A DNA stretch of 64,000 bases, taken from the NCBI RefSeq assembly GCF_003026455.1, contig NZ_PYMB01000001.1:1302001-1366000 (forward strand). The letters are read 5' to 3'. Positions 17,587 through 26,831 of the stretch are shown here, in pieces; position 1 is the stretch's first letter; the number at the start of each line of letters is the position of its first letter. Origin of the DNA: Photobacterium rosenbergii (GTDB lineage: Bacteria; Pseudomonadota; Gammaproteobacteria; Enterobacterales; Vibrionaceae). Made by a program: the position numbers and the translations under genes. The notes beneath the pieces were generated by a model. It saw only the letters and a list, made by a program, of their open reading frames with translations, searched no databases and was not told where the DNA came from.

Positions 17587-19035
17587 ATGATGTCATCCAC
17601 AATCAATAAAAGGAAGTTCTCCCCCATTTGGCCAGTGGCGGCATCGCTTGCCATGATGTCCTTGCCTTGTGCTGCTGCAGTTCAGGCTGAAAGTGCTGAC
17701 GCCAAACAACCTAATGTACTTCTTATCTTTGCTGATGACCTAGGGTATGCAGATACAGGGTTCCAGAACCAAAGCAATGATGTCAGAACACCAAACCTCG
17801 ACAGATTAGCCGAAGATGGTGTTATCTTCGAAGCGGGTTATGTTACAGCACCGGTATGCGGCCCATCACGGGCTGGGATGCTAACAGGTCGATACCAACA
17901 ACGTTTCGGCGCACATGACAATGTTGGCCCATATATATTAGAAAAAGGCATTGAGCAGGGAGTGCCTGCCAATATTCCTACCATTGGCCACTACTTTCAG
18001 GATGCCGGCTACAAGACAGCGGTAATTGGTAAATGGCATGACGGTGATGCCAAACAGTTCTGGCCGCAAAATCGTGGCTTTGATGAGTTTTTCGGCTTCA
18101 ACAATGGAGCTGCGGACTACTTTGTCGGGGCCAGAAATGAAGAAAACAGCAAGAATGCACCTTTTTCTTCAATCTATCATAATGATCAACTAGTTCCTCC
18201 TTTTGATGAGTACCTTACCGACAAGTTTGGCGACGAGGCGGTCAACTTTATCGAAACCAACAAAGATCAACCTTTCTTCCTCTATGTGCCCTTCAATGCT
18301 ATCCATGGACCGCAGCAAGCTTTAGAAGAAGACTTACAGCGCTTTAATCATATTGAGAACCCAAAGCGTAGGCTTGCGGTTGCCATGAACTACAACATGG
18401 ATCATAACGTCGGGCGAATTATCGCTAAGCTGGAAGAGCACCAGTTAATGCAAGACACGCTGATCATTTTCCTCTCTGATAATGGCGGTAAATTCCTCGG
18501 CAAGCATGGGAACGAATCCTATAACCACCCCCTCAGGAGTGAAAAAGGACAAGTTTGGGATGGCGGGATAAGAATACCATTCAGCGTAACCTGGAAAGGA
18601 ACCATTCCTGCAGGCCGTACAATCAGTGATCCTATTATTTCTTTGGATATATTACCTACCGCCCTTGCAGCTGCAGGTATTGAAGCCTCAAAAGAGATGC
18701 AGCTGGACGGTGTTAATTTATTACCGGTACTAAAAGGTAAAACAGAGCACCTCGATAATCGCTTCCTATACTGGCATATGCCTAACCAAGCAGCTATTCG
18801 TGATGAAAACTGGAAATTGGTCATGCCCAACCTTGCAGATACAAATGCCCACTATGAGCTTTTCCATATCAGCAGTGATATCGGTGAAAGTAAAAACATC
18901 GCAGATGCCCATCCTGAGCAAGTGGCTAGGCTTAAAGCTGAATTTGATGCATGGAGCAATGATAATATGCCACAGCAATGGGGCTGGGATAAAAACCACT
19001 TGAAGTATACCAATGGCTGGCGCGGTAGATACTGA
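17587..19035 (+). CDS. Exported sulfatase A (FGly type I, about 480 residues)
   Basis: This S1-family sulfatase of 482 residues starts with a signal peptide (residues 1-34, ending AAAVQA). The metal-binding motif IFADD is at 48-51 and the formylglycine motif C-G-P-S-R begins at Cys91, to be converted to FGly by a maturase. Further active-site blocks are GKWHDGDAK near 150, NAIHGPQQ near 237 and FLSDNGGK near 295. It hydrolyses sulfate (or, in some S1 relatives, phosphodiester) groups in the periplasm. It is a close paralogue of sulfatase C (28441-29877), sharing nearly all blocks. A LacI-type operator lies upstream. Confidence 0.92.
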   Translation: MMSSTINKRKFSPIWPVAASLAMMSLPCAAAVQAESADAKQPNVLLIFADDLGYADTGFQNQSNDVRTPNLDRLAEDGVIFEAGYVTAPVCGPSRAGMLTGRYQQRFGAHDNVGPYILEKGIEQGVPANIPTIGHYFQDAGYKTAVIGKWHDGDAKQFWPQNRGFDEFFGFNNGAADYFVGARNEENSKNAPFSSIYHNDQLVPPFDEYLTDKFGDEAVNFIETNKDQPFFLYVPFNAIHGPQQALEEDLQRFNHIENPKRRLAVAMNYNMDHNVGRIIAKLEEHQLMQDTLIIFLSDNGGKFLGKHGNESYNHPLRSEKGQVWDGGIRIPFSVTWKGTIPAGRTISDPIISLDILPTALAAAGIEASKEMQLDGVNLLPVLKGKTEHLDNRFLYWHMPNQAAIRDENWKLVMPNLADTNAHYELFHISSDIGESKNIADAHPEQVARLKAEFDAWSNDNMPQQWGWDKNHLKYTNGWRGRY

Positions 19036-19239
19036 TCCCACAGATAATTGTGCGCCGTATCTGTTCGGGTGCGGCGACCTGAGCGCCATCAATGTAGAGA
19101 AATTAAACTAACAGGTGTTATCTACTGGTACACGGATAATACCAATTAAACTAAAGCACAAATTTTAAGTTTCGGCTAGACACACCACCACATAAATATA
19201 ATTACAATTCGCTCCAACCAATAATTTAGAAGAGATATC

Positions 19240-19737
19240 ATGATAGGCAATCTTGAAGTCGTCGTTTTGGCCAATTTATTAGAAAACGCATCTACTGGCT
19301 ATGAACTGACAAAAAAAATCAACAAATCACCTTGGAAAACCTCCCATCAACAAATATACAGAACCTTGTTGAAGCTCAAAAACAAAGGTTTTCTCACTTG
19401 TAAGGAAATCAATCAATCCAATAAGCCTGACAAAAAAATATACTCCATCACTCACGAAGGTGAATTGATAGTAAGTAGCCAAAGACTGCAAGAGGCAAAA
19501 GTAAGCCTCAAGCAAGATGAAGCAAATTCAAGGTTGGTGTTGGGTGACCCGCAATATTTCATTAATATGCATAATGAAATATCAAAGAAAGTCTCTGAAT
19601 TAACAACGGCAAGACTTGACGCTGACCCGTTAACTCAACTTGCTATAGACCGAAAAATAAACCTACTACATGCCGACTCTGAATGGTGCAAATATGTAGT
19701 AAGAACATTATCCAACAAGATCAAGGTTGCTGCATGA
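19240..19737 (+). CDS. PadR-family transcriptional regulator
   Basis: This 165-residue protein opens with the PadR winged-helix pattern (MIGNLEVVVLANLLENASTGYELTKKI, then SHQQIYRTLLKLKNKGFL and the wing KKIYSITHEGE). The C-terminal half (residues 100-165) is helical, as in PadR dimers. AGAAGAGAT precedes the ATG. Its stop overlaps the next start (ATGA), so the downstream 76-residue protein is translationally coupled. PadR proteins usually repress adjacent genes; the effector is unknown. Confidence 0.85.
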   Translation: MIGNLEVVVLANLLENASTGYELTKKINKSPWKTSHQQIYRTLLKLKNKGFLTCKEINQSNKPDKKIYSITHEGELIVSSQRLQEAKVSLKQDEANSRLVLGDPQYFINMHNEISKKVSELTTARLDADPLTQLAIDRKINLLHADSEWCKYVVRTLSNKIKVAA

Positions 19738-19964
19738 ATTACATTGCTATATTCCTCAATGAGAAAGGAAAAGCAGTCTCCGATAACGTAGGTCAATGTA
19801 TCAACATCCAACTTGGTGAGTTTGATAATATTCATCAAGCAACAAATAGTGCGCGAGAGCTTTTTGATGGCTTTGAAGTGCAAGAGGGACTGATTTGGAG
19901 TAAATCACGTTGCGGAGGGGTGTTAATCACGCCAGAGGCACTGGCAAATATCACCTACTACTAG
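19734..19964 (+). CDS. Small conserved-looking protein coupled to PadR
   Basis: This 76-residue protein starts with the ATG that overlaps the PadR stop (ATGA). The sequence MNYIAIFLNEKGKAVSDNVGQ with a regular beta-alpha pattern suggests a compact soluble fold. No signal peptide or known family is evident. The tight coupling suggests that it works with, or modulates, the PadR regulator. It is followed by a strong terminator, so the two genes form a self-contained unit inside the sulfatase locus. Confidence 0.65.
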   Translation: MNYIAIFLNEKGKAVSDNVGQCINIQLGEFDNIHQATNSARELFDGFEVQEGLIWSKSRCGGVLITPEALANITYY

Positions 19965-20000
19965 ATAATCCATCTCTATAACCATCTGACTATGTTAATA

Positions 20001-20040
20001 AAAAACCCAAGTATATAAGTGAGTACTTGGGTTTTTATTT
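20001..20040. terminator. Bidirectional terminator between the PadR unit and sulfatase B
   Basis: Thirteen-bp arms (20001-20013 and 20024-20036) enclose a 10-base loop. They have A-runs on the left and a T-run on the right, so the element can stop transcription from both convergent sides. Confidence 0.85.
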
Positions 20041-20136
20041 CAATAAGACTCTACACGTAAATAACAACTAGAAACTATTCAGCAGATATTTACTCAAGTA
20101 TGGGCCATCGAGCCCAACCAATGAGTCCGTACTCAG

Positions 20137-21792
20137 TTAGTTTTTATCCGAGAAAATCTGTTCTAACGTTGGTTTTGGTTCATGAATCAACTGCATATCA
20201 ATCCATTCATCCTGTGGCGGCACGTCATATAGGTCCTCAAGCCTTTTTAATTCCGCTTTCAGGCGATTGACTTCATTTTGATATTCAGGAGTATCTATCA
20301 AATTCACCATCTCGGAGCGGTCGGACTCTAAATCATAAAACTCCCACTCATCATCTGGGTAGTAAAAGTGGATCAATTTATAGCGATGATCTCTAACTCC
20401 ATAATGGCGAGCGACATTGTGGAAACCTGGATTTTCGTAATAGTGATAATACAAACTGTTGCGCCACTCTCCACTCTGCTTGCCAGTCAACAACCCCTTC
20501 ATTGATACACCATCAAACGCTTCATCAGTTTTGACACCCGCAAAGTCCAGTAAGGTTGGCGCGTAGTCGATATTCTGCACCAGTTCATCTATCACCGTCC
20601 CTGCTTTTATCTTTGCTGGGTATTGAACCAACAAGGGGGTTGAGAAAGACTCCTCATACATAAAGCGCTTATCAAAGAAGCCATGCTCACCGAGGAAGAA
20701 GCCCTGATCTGATGTGTAAACCACGATTGTGTTATCCGCTAGGTTATGCGCTTCAAGGTAATCAAGTACCTCGCCGACACTCTCGTCGACAGCTTTCACG
20801 GTTGCCAAGTAATCCTGAAGATAGCGTTGATACTTCCACACTGCCATTTCTCTATCAGACCACTCCGACTCATGGCGATTCATGTAATCATTGCGCTCTT
20901 GATAGGCCTCGTCCCATGCTTTACGTTGCTGTTTGGTCAAACGAGCCAGCAGGTGCGGCCAAATATCTTTGCGCCATTGGTTGCTGCCGACTTCTCGGGT
21001 CATTTTTAAATCGTGCCCTTCTTGAGCGTCGCGATATATATTCATTTCTTGCTTACTTGCCGCTAGCCGCCCTTGATAATCATCAAAGTAGTTTTCAGGG
21101 ACGGGGAACTCAGTATTCTCATACAAGCGGGTGTAACGCAGAGGAGGCATCCAGTTTCGGTGTGGTGCTTTGTGATGCATCATCAGTGCAAATGGTTTAC
21201 TTTTATCCCGCTCATTTTCCAACCATGCCAAGGTCTTGTCAGTGATCAGATCAGTGGTATAACCCATCTCCTGCTTCACCCCGTTTTCAGTGATGAAATC
21301 AGGGTTATAGTACTCACCTTGGTCGTTCAGAATATCCCAGTGGTCAAACTCCAAACCTTCCGGTATGCGGTTGATATGCCATTTCCCTATAACAGCCGTG
21401 TTATAACCCGCCTCATGCAATGCTCTCGGCCAAGTAAACTGACTACCATCAAAGCTCTGGCCATTGTAGTTAAAGCCATTTTTATGGCCAAACTTACCTG
21501 TCAGCATTGTTCCCCTACTTGGTCCACACAACGAATTTGTCACATAGGAGCTAGTAAAAATAGCGCCATGCTTTGCGATACGGTCGATATTGGGCGTTGG
21601 TGCTAATTGTGCGATTTCATGACCATAGGCGCTAAGTGCTTGTACAGCGTGATCGTCTGTCATAATAAACAGAACATTCGGCCTTTGCAGACCTTCGGCA
21701 TTATTCTCTATGGGCTTTGATTCAGCAGCATGAATACTACCGACAGATGCAAGAGCCCCCATAACAATTAGAGGTATTGCTTTCATCTTCAC
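20137..21792 (-). CDS. Exported sulfatase B (FGly type I, GlcNAc-6-sulfatase-like group)
   Basis: This 551-residue S1-family sulfatase has a signal peptide (residues 1-22, ending IHA). MTDDH metal ligands are near 45-48 and the C-G-P-S-R motif starts at Cys89. The block MHHKAPHRNWMPPLRY near 208 is typical of exo-acting sulfatases of the GlcNAc-6-sulfatase/galactose-sulfatase type. LGEHGFFDKRFMYEE near 360 supplies further pocket residues. It is the last gene of the minus-strand group porin, GH144-like enzyme, ExoP-C lipoprotein, sulfatase. A terminator-like hairpin lies directly upstream, so expression may be reduced relative to the earlier genes. Confidence 0.9.
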   Translation of the reverse strand: MKMKAIPLIVMGALASVGSIHAAESKPIENNAEGLQRPNVLFIMTDDHAVQALSAYGHEIAQLAPTPNIDRIAKHGAIFTSSYVTNSLCGPSRGTMLTGKFGHKNGFNYNGQSFDGSQFTWPRALHEAGYNTAVIGKWHINRIPEGLEFDHWDILNDQGEYYNPDFITENGVKQEMGYTTDLITDKTLAWLENERDKSKPFALMMHHKAPHRNWMPPLRYTRLYENTEFPVPENYFDDYQGRLAASKQEMNIYRDAQEGHDLKMTREVGSNQWRKDIWPHLLARLTKQQRKAWDEAYQERNDYMNRHESEWSDREMAVWKYQRYLQDYLATVKAVDESVGEVLDYLEAHNLADNTIVVYTSDQGFFLGEHGFFDKRFMYEESFSTPLLVQYPAKIKAGTVIDELVQNIDYAPTLLDFAGVKTDEAFDGVSMKGLLTGKQSGEWRNSLYYHYYENPGFHNVARHYGVRDHRYKLIHFYYPDDEWEFYDLESDRSEMVNLIDTPEYQNEVNRLKAELKRLEDLYDVPPQDEWIDMQLIHEPKPTLEQIFSDKN

Positions 21793-21824
21793 AGTGAGTT
21801 TCCTTAAATATTTTCCTTAAAACA

Positions 21825-21870
21825 AAAAAGCCGGTACTACTGCTCTTCCCCTAGCGAAAGTAGTACCGGC
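21825..21870 (-). terminator. Intra-operon terminator between ExoP-C lipoprotein and sulfatase B
   Basis: Perfect 12-bp arms (21830-21841 and 21859-21870), with a further 3-bp inner stem, are followed on the minus strand by six T residues. It lies after the lipoprotein stop (21964) and before the sulfatase start (21792), so it probably sets a lower level for the sulfatase. Confidence 0.75.
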
Positions 21871-21963
21871 AAAAATCAATTTAATTTGTCGAAGAATCTG
21901 ACTGTTATTTAACGAAAGAGATAACAGTCAGAATAGTTGCTACAAGCTTTACGGTAAGAAACG

Positions 21964-23307
21964 TTATTGAGGGTTCATGACAAACTTCACGTCACTGACA
22001 CTGAATTTAAACCCTTTCGGAGAGTATGATTTGTCATCTACTTTCTCTGGGAAGAACACTATTTTTTTGATGTGCTTCAGTACATTGATATCAATCTCGC
22101 CATCTGCTGTACTAAAGAAATCAGCAAGAGAAAGAGAAAATTTCTGTACTGCCCCTTCACAGTTATCTGTTTTACAGCTTATTGTCCACAGCTTAGACGC
22201 TGGATAGCGATAATCTGAAGATGGACTTTCTGGATCATTCTTAGTCGGCGTATCAATTTTCACTATGATATTATTTGTCGGGTGAGGCATCTCACTATAA
22301 GACTCAACCCATAGGGTGAACTCCAAAGCCCCTCTTTCTAAGTACTGGCTTACATCTTTAAGCTTCGTATCTTCTTTATTCAAAATAAAGCTCAAGTATG
22401 TCTGCTTACCCGGTTCAGCGGTAGACTCAACACCCGCCCAGCCGATGTCTGAATCTTCATTATTGACAGGATAAATTTTAGCGCCATTGGAAGTCTGGTG
22501 ATAAGTCCAACCAGACTCGACAAATTCGCCTTGATCATTTTTACTGCGAGCATAAATAGTAGATTCAGGCGTAGTTAGCACTTCACTCTTAGCTGAGTTA
22601 TCACACTCAATCACTAGGTTAATGCCAGGCTTATCACCACCTGCTTCTGCCTGAACACGGACATTACTAATATCAAAATTAGCATTAGCACTCATATCCA
22701 TTGAGAAAGATTGTGTCACTTTACTGAAATCAACACCTTGATCTGCAAAGCATTGCAAAGGGATCCGAACAGTTTGAGTACTATTGACCAAATCGCTGTG
22801 TTTCACACCCAAGTAAGCACTGAGCGAACTTGTGATATCAACCTGCCCCGACTTGCCATTGTCTGATTTCAGGGTAACAACAGCTGGAGTTACCTCGCCA
22901 CTCGGGAACTCTTTCATATGTACATCGAAGATCAGCAGTCCGGTCTTGTCCGCATTAACCTTTGAGTAATCAACGGGAGAATTGGCTGTAAACTGAATCC
23001 CTGCCTTAGCGTCTTGTGTCACTTCCACGTTAAGCGCCGTTTGAGATTGGTAATCACCAATGACCTGAATGTTACTCAACGAGCTATTTTCCTGACCGTC
23101 AACGTCTGCAATTACACCATCCTTATCGACGGCTTGCATGATGAAAGCTCCGTCAGAGTCTTTTCCGTATATCTGAGTAACTTCACCACCAGGAACCGGA
23201 CCAGGCCCATCCTTTCCCCCGTTATAATTAAAGCCATCTTCCAAACAGCCAGACAATGCCATTACCACAGATGTCAGTACTGCTGCTCTTTTAAAATTAG
23301 TTTTCAT
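21964..23307 (-). CDS. Surface/periplasmic lipoprotein with two ExoP-C-like glycan-binding modules
   Basis: The protein of about 447 residues starts MKTNFKRAAVLTSVVMALSGC, with lipidated Cys21, and has a Gly/Pro linker after it. Two beta-sandwich modules follow. In the first (to about residue 210), VRIPLQCFADQGVDFSKV and FDISNVRVQ closely resemble the ExoP C-terminal galactose-binding-like domain of GH3 glucan hydrolases. The second (about 240-447) ends PKGFKFSVSDVKFVMN. No catalytic domain is present, so it is probably a glycan-binding lipoprotein in the manner of SusE/SGBP proteins, which is inference. It is paralogous to 26832-28364. An ATG two codons upstream is an alternative start. Confidence 0.7.
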   Translation of the reverse strand: MKTNFKRAAVLTSVVMALSGCLEDGFNYNGGKDGPGPVPGGEVTQIYGKDSDGAFIMQAVDKDGVIADVDGQENSSLSNIQVIGDYQSQTALNVEVTQDAKAGIQFTANSPVDYSKVNADKTGLLIFDVHMKEFPSGEVTPAVVTLKSDNGKSGQVDITSSLSAYLGVKHSDLVNSTQTVRIPLQCFADQGVDFSKVTQSFSMDMSANANFDISNVRVQAEAGGDKPGINLVIECDNSAKSEVLTTPESTIYARSKNDQGEFVESGWTYHQTSNGAKIYPVNNEDSDIGWAGVESTAEPGKQTYLSFILNKEDTKLKDVSQYLERGALEFTLWVESYSEMPHPTNNIIVKIDTPTKNDPESPSSDYRYPASKLWTISCKTDNCEGAVQKFSLSLADFFSTADGEIDINVLKHIKKIVFFPEKVDDKSYSPKGFKFSVSDVKFVMNPQ

Positions 23308-23453
23308 AAGCATCTCATAAACTAGTTTAATTGTTATTCAATACAGTTTGACAGTACGTCCATTTAGATAACTTGGGTGATATTTTTATAAATAAAATGA
23401 GGTGAGTATTTATATAGGTATCACCCAGTCATTCGATGCACGCCAATCACAAA

Positions 23454-24752
23454 TTAACTTTTATTTTCCTTGTCAAAGTAATTGTTGTAAGTATTAAAGA
23501 ACTCCATACCTAAGTTCTCAGGCATTGCTGCCAAGCCAAATAAGAAAGTAGAAAAGTCTACACCTTCCACCCATCCCGCTTTCCACTCTGGTTGGTCATA
23601 ACTGTAACGCCACAGGATTTCATGGCCATCAGGCAATACATAACGAGCATTGACCGACTTATCACGATATGTCGCAATGAGATCACTCCGAGCACTTTTT
23701 GAGTAAGGCATGAAGCCCGCCATAATATGCGGAGAGACAACAAGGTTTTTATTAAACTGACGGTCGGCATCAAAATGGAAACGGTCAACACAATACCCGT
23801 CAGGGCAAGCCCCTGCACCGGTTCCCCATTCATAGCTTTCTAAGCCATCAACGTTCAAATCATTCCACCATGCATGGTCAACACTCGCCGCATTAACTGT
23901 CGCAGCCTGGTAAGCCGGTGAATTTGAATATTCATGGATCAGATAATTATTGAATAAGAAATTAAATTGTGAGGTGAAATATTTTTTGCTTTCCGAAAGG
24001 ATAGGAATGTCATTATACTCAGCAACAGGTAAGTTATCTGGTGTTGCATACCATTTATTCCAGAAAGCGACAGGTGCGGAATCTTCTCCATAACCAAAGT
24101 CCAGCGCTTGGTGCTTCGCAAAAGCCGCTACCAGCATGTACTCATTATAGGTTTTGGTTGCATATTCCTTGAAACTGCCATCACTATTCTGCGCGAGAAA
24201 GATTAAACCTTCCTCGACATTGGCAATATAGGCAGTTAAATCCGTTTTCCGATATAACTCATCAGCTAGTTGGGCGATCTCTTTATTGTCGCTGAAATAG
24301 TTTTTAGCAAACAATGCGCCACTGAGCATGATTGCACTATCAATAGGACTCCAATCATCGCCGACGGCATCACCTGTTTGGGTGTTATAAAAGTGGATGA
24401 ACGTATTCGAATGATTTTGAGGAACACGGATATTTGCATCTTTACCAGCTATCATCCTTAACGTTTGCAACGCTAATTTCTCTGCCTCAGGCTCCCAACC
24501 ATTTTTATGACCAATGGTAAGGGCGATCAACCCCATTCCTGAGTTGGCAATAGAGCCAACATAGCTACGATCACCATTAAGGAAAAGCTTGTCTTCATAG
24601 GAGCCGTTATCGTTCCTCGCCTGCTGCCAATAGGCATAGCCACCACGGTATAAATCTTGGATGATGTCTTCATCACTCTTTTGATTTTCTACCGCTACTG
24701 CTTGAGGGGCTAGAAACGCAGCCAATAACATTGGTAACAGTTTTTGCTTCAT
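23454..24752 (-). CDS. Secreted GH144/glycoamylase-like glucanase, copy 1
   Basis: This 432-residue protein has a signal peptide (MKQKLLPMLLAAFLAPQAVA). The body shows the alternating-helix pattern of the glycoamylase (PF10091)/GH144 (alpha/alpha)6 barrel: SIANSGMGLIALTIGHKNGW near 66, DDWSPIDSAIMLSGALFAKNYF near 135, YNEYMLVAAFAK near 205 and FTSQFNFLFNNYLIHEYS near 265. GH144 enzymes are endo-beta-1,2-glucanases; other glycoamylase-fold proteins act on other glucans. With a GH94 phosphorylase and ABC importer in the same regulon, a role in depolymerising a beta-1,2-linked glucan is likely. A paralogue is at 58792-60114. Confidence 0.7.
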   Translation of the reverse strand: MKQKLLPMLLAAFLAPQAVAVENQKSDEDIIQDLYRGGYAYWQQARNDNGSYEDKLFLNGDRSYVGSIANSGMGLIALTIGHKNGWEPEAEKLALQTLRMIAGKDANIRVPQNHSNTFIHFYNTQTGDAVGDDWSPIDSAIMLSGALFAKNYFSDNKEIAQLADELYRKTDLTAYIANVEEGLIFLAQNSDGSFKEYATKTYNEYMLVAAFAKHQALDFGYGEDSAPVAFWNKWYATPDNLPVAEYNDIPILSESKKYFTSQFNFLFNNYLIHEYSNSPAYQAATVNAASVDHAWWNDLNVDGLESYEWGTGAGACPDGYCVDRFHFDADRQFNKNLVVSPHIMAGFMPYSKSARSDLIATYRDKSVNARYVLPDGHEILWRYSYDQPEWKAGWVEGVDFSTFLFGLAAMPENLGMEFFNTYNNYFDKENKS

Positions 24753-24901
24753 GATTAGTCCTTTCCGAGCTTTGCCTTAAATCACCAAAGCAAAGCTCAA
24801 ATCAAATCGCCCCTGCGACTCATTTCACAGAGGGAATACATATCAATCGTCAGGAGACAATGATTTAAAGTTTTAAATTGATTGATTAAGCTAAGTTAAA
24901 A

Positions 24902-25858
24902 TTAGAAAGACAAGTTGAAACCTAGTTTTGCATTCAACCCATTCTTATCCTGTTCTTTATCTATGCCAGCTTCATGAAGTTTAACCATGGAATAGCCAAC
25001 ATTAGCAATAAGTTTCATATTTCTATTGATTGGATAGTTATTGTTCAGGTTAATTTTAATGGTTTCGGAACCACTTAACTTCAAACCACCTTCGTTGTAG
25101 TTATAAGGAGTACTAATTTCCGTCACAATTCCTTTCCAATGCTTAATACGCATTGATGGCTTCACCGCATAGGCACGACGACGGAATTCAGGATCTGAGT
25201 TATCTACATAACCATTTCGCGTCAGTTCTAGGCCAAAGTTGACTCGAGAGCCATAACGGTAAATATAGTTGGCTTTAATTTCAAAAGTTTCGAACTTCGT
25301 CTTCTTGATGTTTTCGTTGTCAGTTTCTTTATCAACAAAACTATGGGTATAGACGGTATTTAAGCCATGCTTACCCTTGGTAAACTGCAAACCAGGACGA
25401 AGTTTAATCTCCGTATTAGTTTGGCCTGCATCAGGGTCAGACTGATGCACATAGACAGGCTCAGCGAAAAAGCTAAACCAAGGGTTTACCCACTGCTCAT
25501 AACGAGGGGCAATGGTGAAGTTGGTTTTCTTATAACTGGTTTCTTGTTCAATACCAGACTTGTTTTGGATCTGGCTGAGTACATAACGTATCCGCCAGTT
25601 CTCATGAAGCCGTGTCGACCCATCCGCAACAACATATTTTATATTTTCTGTTCTTGCTGTGTAATCTGAAACCGTCTCATTATACTCCATGCCGGTAAAG
25701 AAAGAGGTTCGCTTAGGCATTTTGTACGATGAATACTCAGGCGCTTTTCGAATGATATCTACATCATCCTCCATGATAAGAAACTTGCCGTCATCCTCTG
25801 CGTTGGCATATCCGGTAAAAGCCAGAGAACCAAGTAATATAGGTATTATTTTATTCAT
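24902..25858 (-). CDS. Outer-membrane beta-barrel, probable oligosaccharide porin, copy 1
   Basis: The 318-residue protein starts MNKIIPILLGSLAFTGYANA, a signal peptide. The rest is a series of alternating amphipathic strands ending in NAKLGFNLSF, with the terminal Phe typical of outer-membrane barrels. Strand blocks such as FTIAPRYEQWVNPWFSFFAEP and RVNFGLELTRNGYVDNSDPE are shared with the barrel at 62516-63490. It resembles the KdgM-type acidic-oligosaccharide porins in size and layout, though I cannot assign the family with certainty. It is the first gene of its operon, behind a LacI-type operator at 26054-26069. A longer start at 25930 is less likely. Confidence 0.65.
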   Translation of the reverse strand: MNKIIPILLGSLAFTGYANAEDDGKFLIMEDDVDIIRKAPEYSSYKMPKRTSFFTGMEYNETVSDYTARTENIKYVVADGSTRLHENWRIRYVLSQIQNKSGIEQETSYKKTNFTIAPRYEQWVNPWFSFFAEPVYVHQSDPDAGQTNTEIKLRPGLQFTKGKHGLNTVYTHSFVDKETDNENIKKTKFETFEIKANYIYRYGSRVNFGLELTRNGYVDNSDPEFRRRAYAVKPSMRIKHWKGIVTEISTPYNYNEGGLKLSGSETIKINLNNNYPINRNMKLIANVGYSMVKLHEAGIDKEQDKNGLNAKLGFNLSF

Positions 25859-26053
25859 AATCATTCCGTCTATAGTGCGTATCTGTTCCGTATTAAAAAA
25901 CGCATTATCATCAAAACTTGATTCTCTCATTTAGTCTTACCCAGGCTTTATTATATTTATTGCATAACAAACTAAATTCTTATCACAATAATGTTCACCC
26001 CTAAAAACCCAAATGAAACCACCTGCATCAAGTTTTGTAAGAAACACAAAAAG

Positions 26054-26069
26054 GATAAACGTTTCGACT
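26054..26069. promoter_or_regulatory. LacI-type operator upstream of porin 1 operon
   Basis: GATAAACGTTTCGACT has the shared AAACGTTT core (26057-26064), about 195 bp before the porin start on the minus strand. The surrounding divergent gap 25859-26460 contains only this site, the site at 26421-26430 and AT-rich promoter-like DNA; no gene was found in it. Confidence 0.7.
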
Positions 26070-26420
26070 CCACCATACAACCACCTATTACAGTATGTAA
26101 ATCAATGTAAATCACCATAAAGCCATGTAAATACTGGCTTTGCGAGCAAAATCCCTCTCACAATCAAGTTTCAGTTCTATGAAGCCAATCACAATAATTT
26201 TCTTAAGTTGTACGGTTAGCTATACAAAAACTTTGAATTTCAGCCTAAAACATTGCTAATCCCCTATGCCCACTGGAGTCATACCTACGCTCTCTTACAC
26301 CAGTACATAACCTGATTTGGGTCACATCATGTAATAAAATGTGTTCACTAGTCACAGTTTTGAGCTTTGCCATGTTGTATCCCCCTATTAACTGGAGTAT
26401 GTTTCAACCATTAAAACATA

Positions 26421-26430
26421 GAAACGTTTC
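26421..26430. promoter_or_regulatory. LacI-type operator upstream of the 26.4-29.9 kb operon
   Basis: GAAACGTTTC, extended to TAGAAACGTTTCAATTAA, has the shared AAACGTTT core and lies 31 bp before the GTG start at 26461. At this distance it would overlap the transcription start or early leader, an ideal position for repression. Confidence 0.72.
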
Positions 26431-26460
26431 AATTAATCCAAAAATAAAAAGGAATTCAGT

Positions 26461-26802
26461 GTGAACAAATTTCTTCTATCGATGATTACCATCTTCAGCA
26501 TTATTACCACCTCCACTAGTTTTGCCGCGGAGTTAAATGAGAAGGATATTAAGAGAATTGAAAATGAAGTGAGTTCTATGACAGATTTCATGGACTTAAG
26601 CCCAGCTGAAGCGAAGACAATCACAGAGTTAAAAAAAGAACTGACAATAAGCAACCGTGAAGCAGTCGCTAAATTCGGTCGTGGCACGAGCGAATTCAAA
26701 CAAGCCCGTAAAACGGCAATGAAAAGTTACCAAGGTGAACTTTTCGAAATAATTACCAAAGAAGAACTCAAAGAATGGCGCCAAGCAAAAGCTGGCAATT
26801 AA
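26461..26802 (+). CDS. Small exported protein, first gene of the 26-30 kb operon
   Basis: This 113-residue protein starts with GTG, preceded by AAAAAGGAATTC. A signal peptide (VNKFLLSMITIFSIITTSTSFA) is followed by a helical, charged mature part (ELNEKDIKRIENEVSSMTDF to the C-terminus KEELKEWRQAKAGN). No family is recognised. It resembles small Spy- or CpxP-like periplasmic helical proteins in character only. Its place at the head of an operon with a glycan-binding lipoprotein and a sulfatase suggests a periplasmic accessory or chaperone-like role. Confidence 0.65.
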   Translation: MNKFLLSMITIFSIITTSTSFAAELNEKDIKRIENEVSSMTDFMDLSPAEAKTITELKKELTISNREAVAKFGRGTSEFKQARKTAMKSYQGELFEIITKEELKEWRQAKAGN

Positions 26803-26831
26803 AAACATTAGCAATTTAACAGGAAGTGAAA

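Noticed and set aside
20712..21245. 177-codon frame antisense to sulfatase B
   Set aside because: It lies fully inside a certain sulfatase gene and has a non-protein-like composition (many Arg, Cys, Ser, Pro). It is a shadow.
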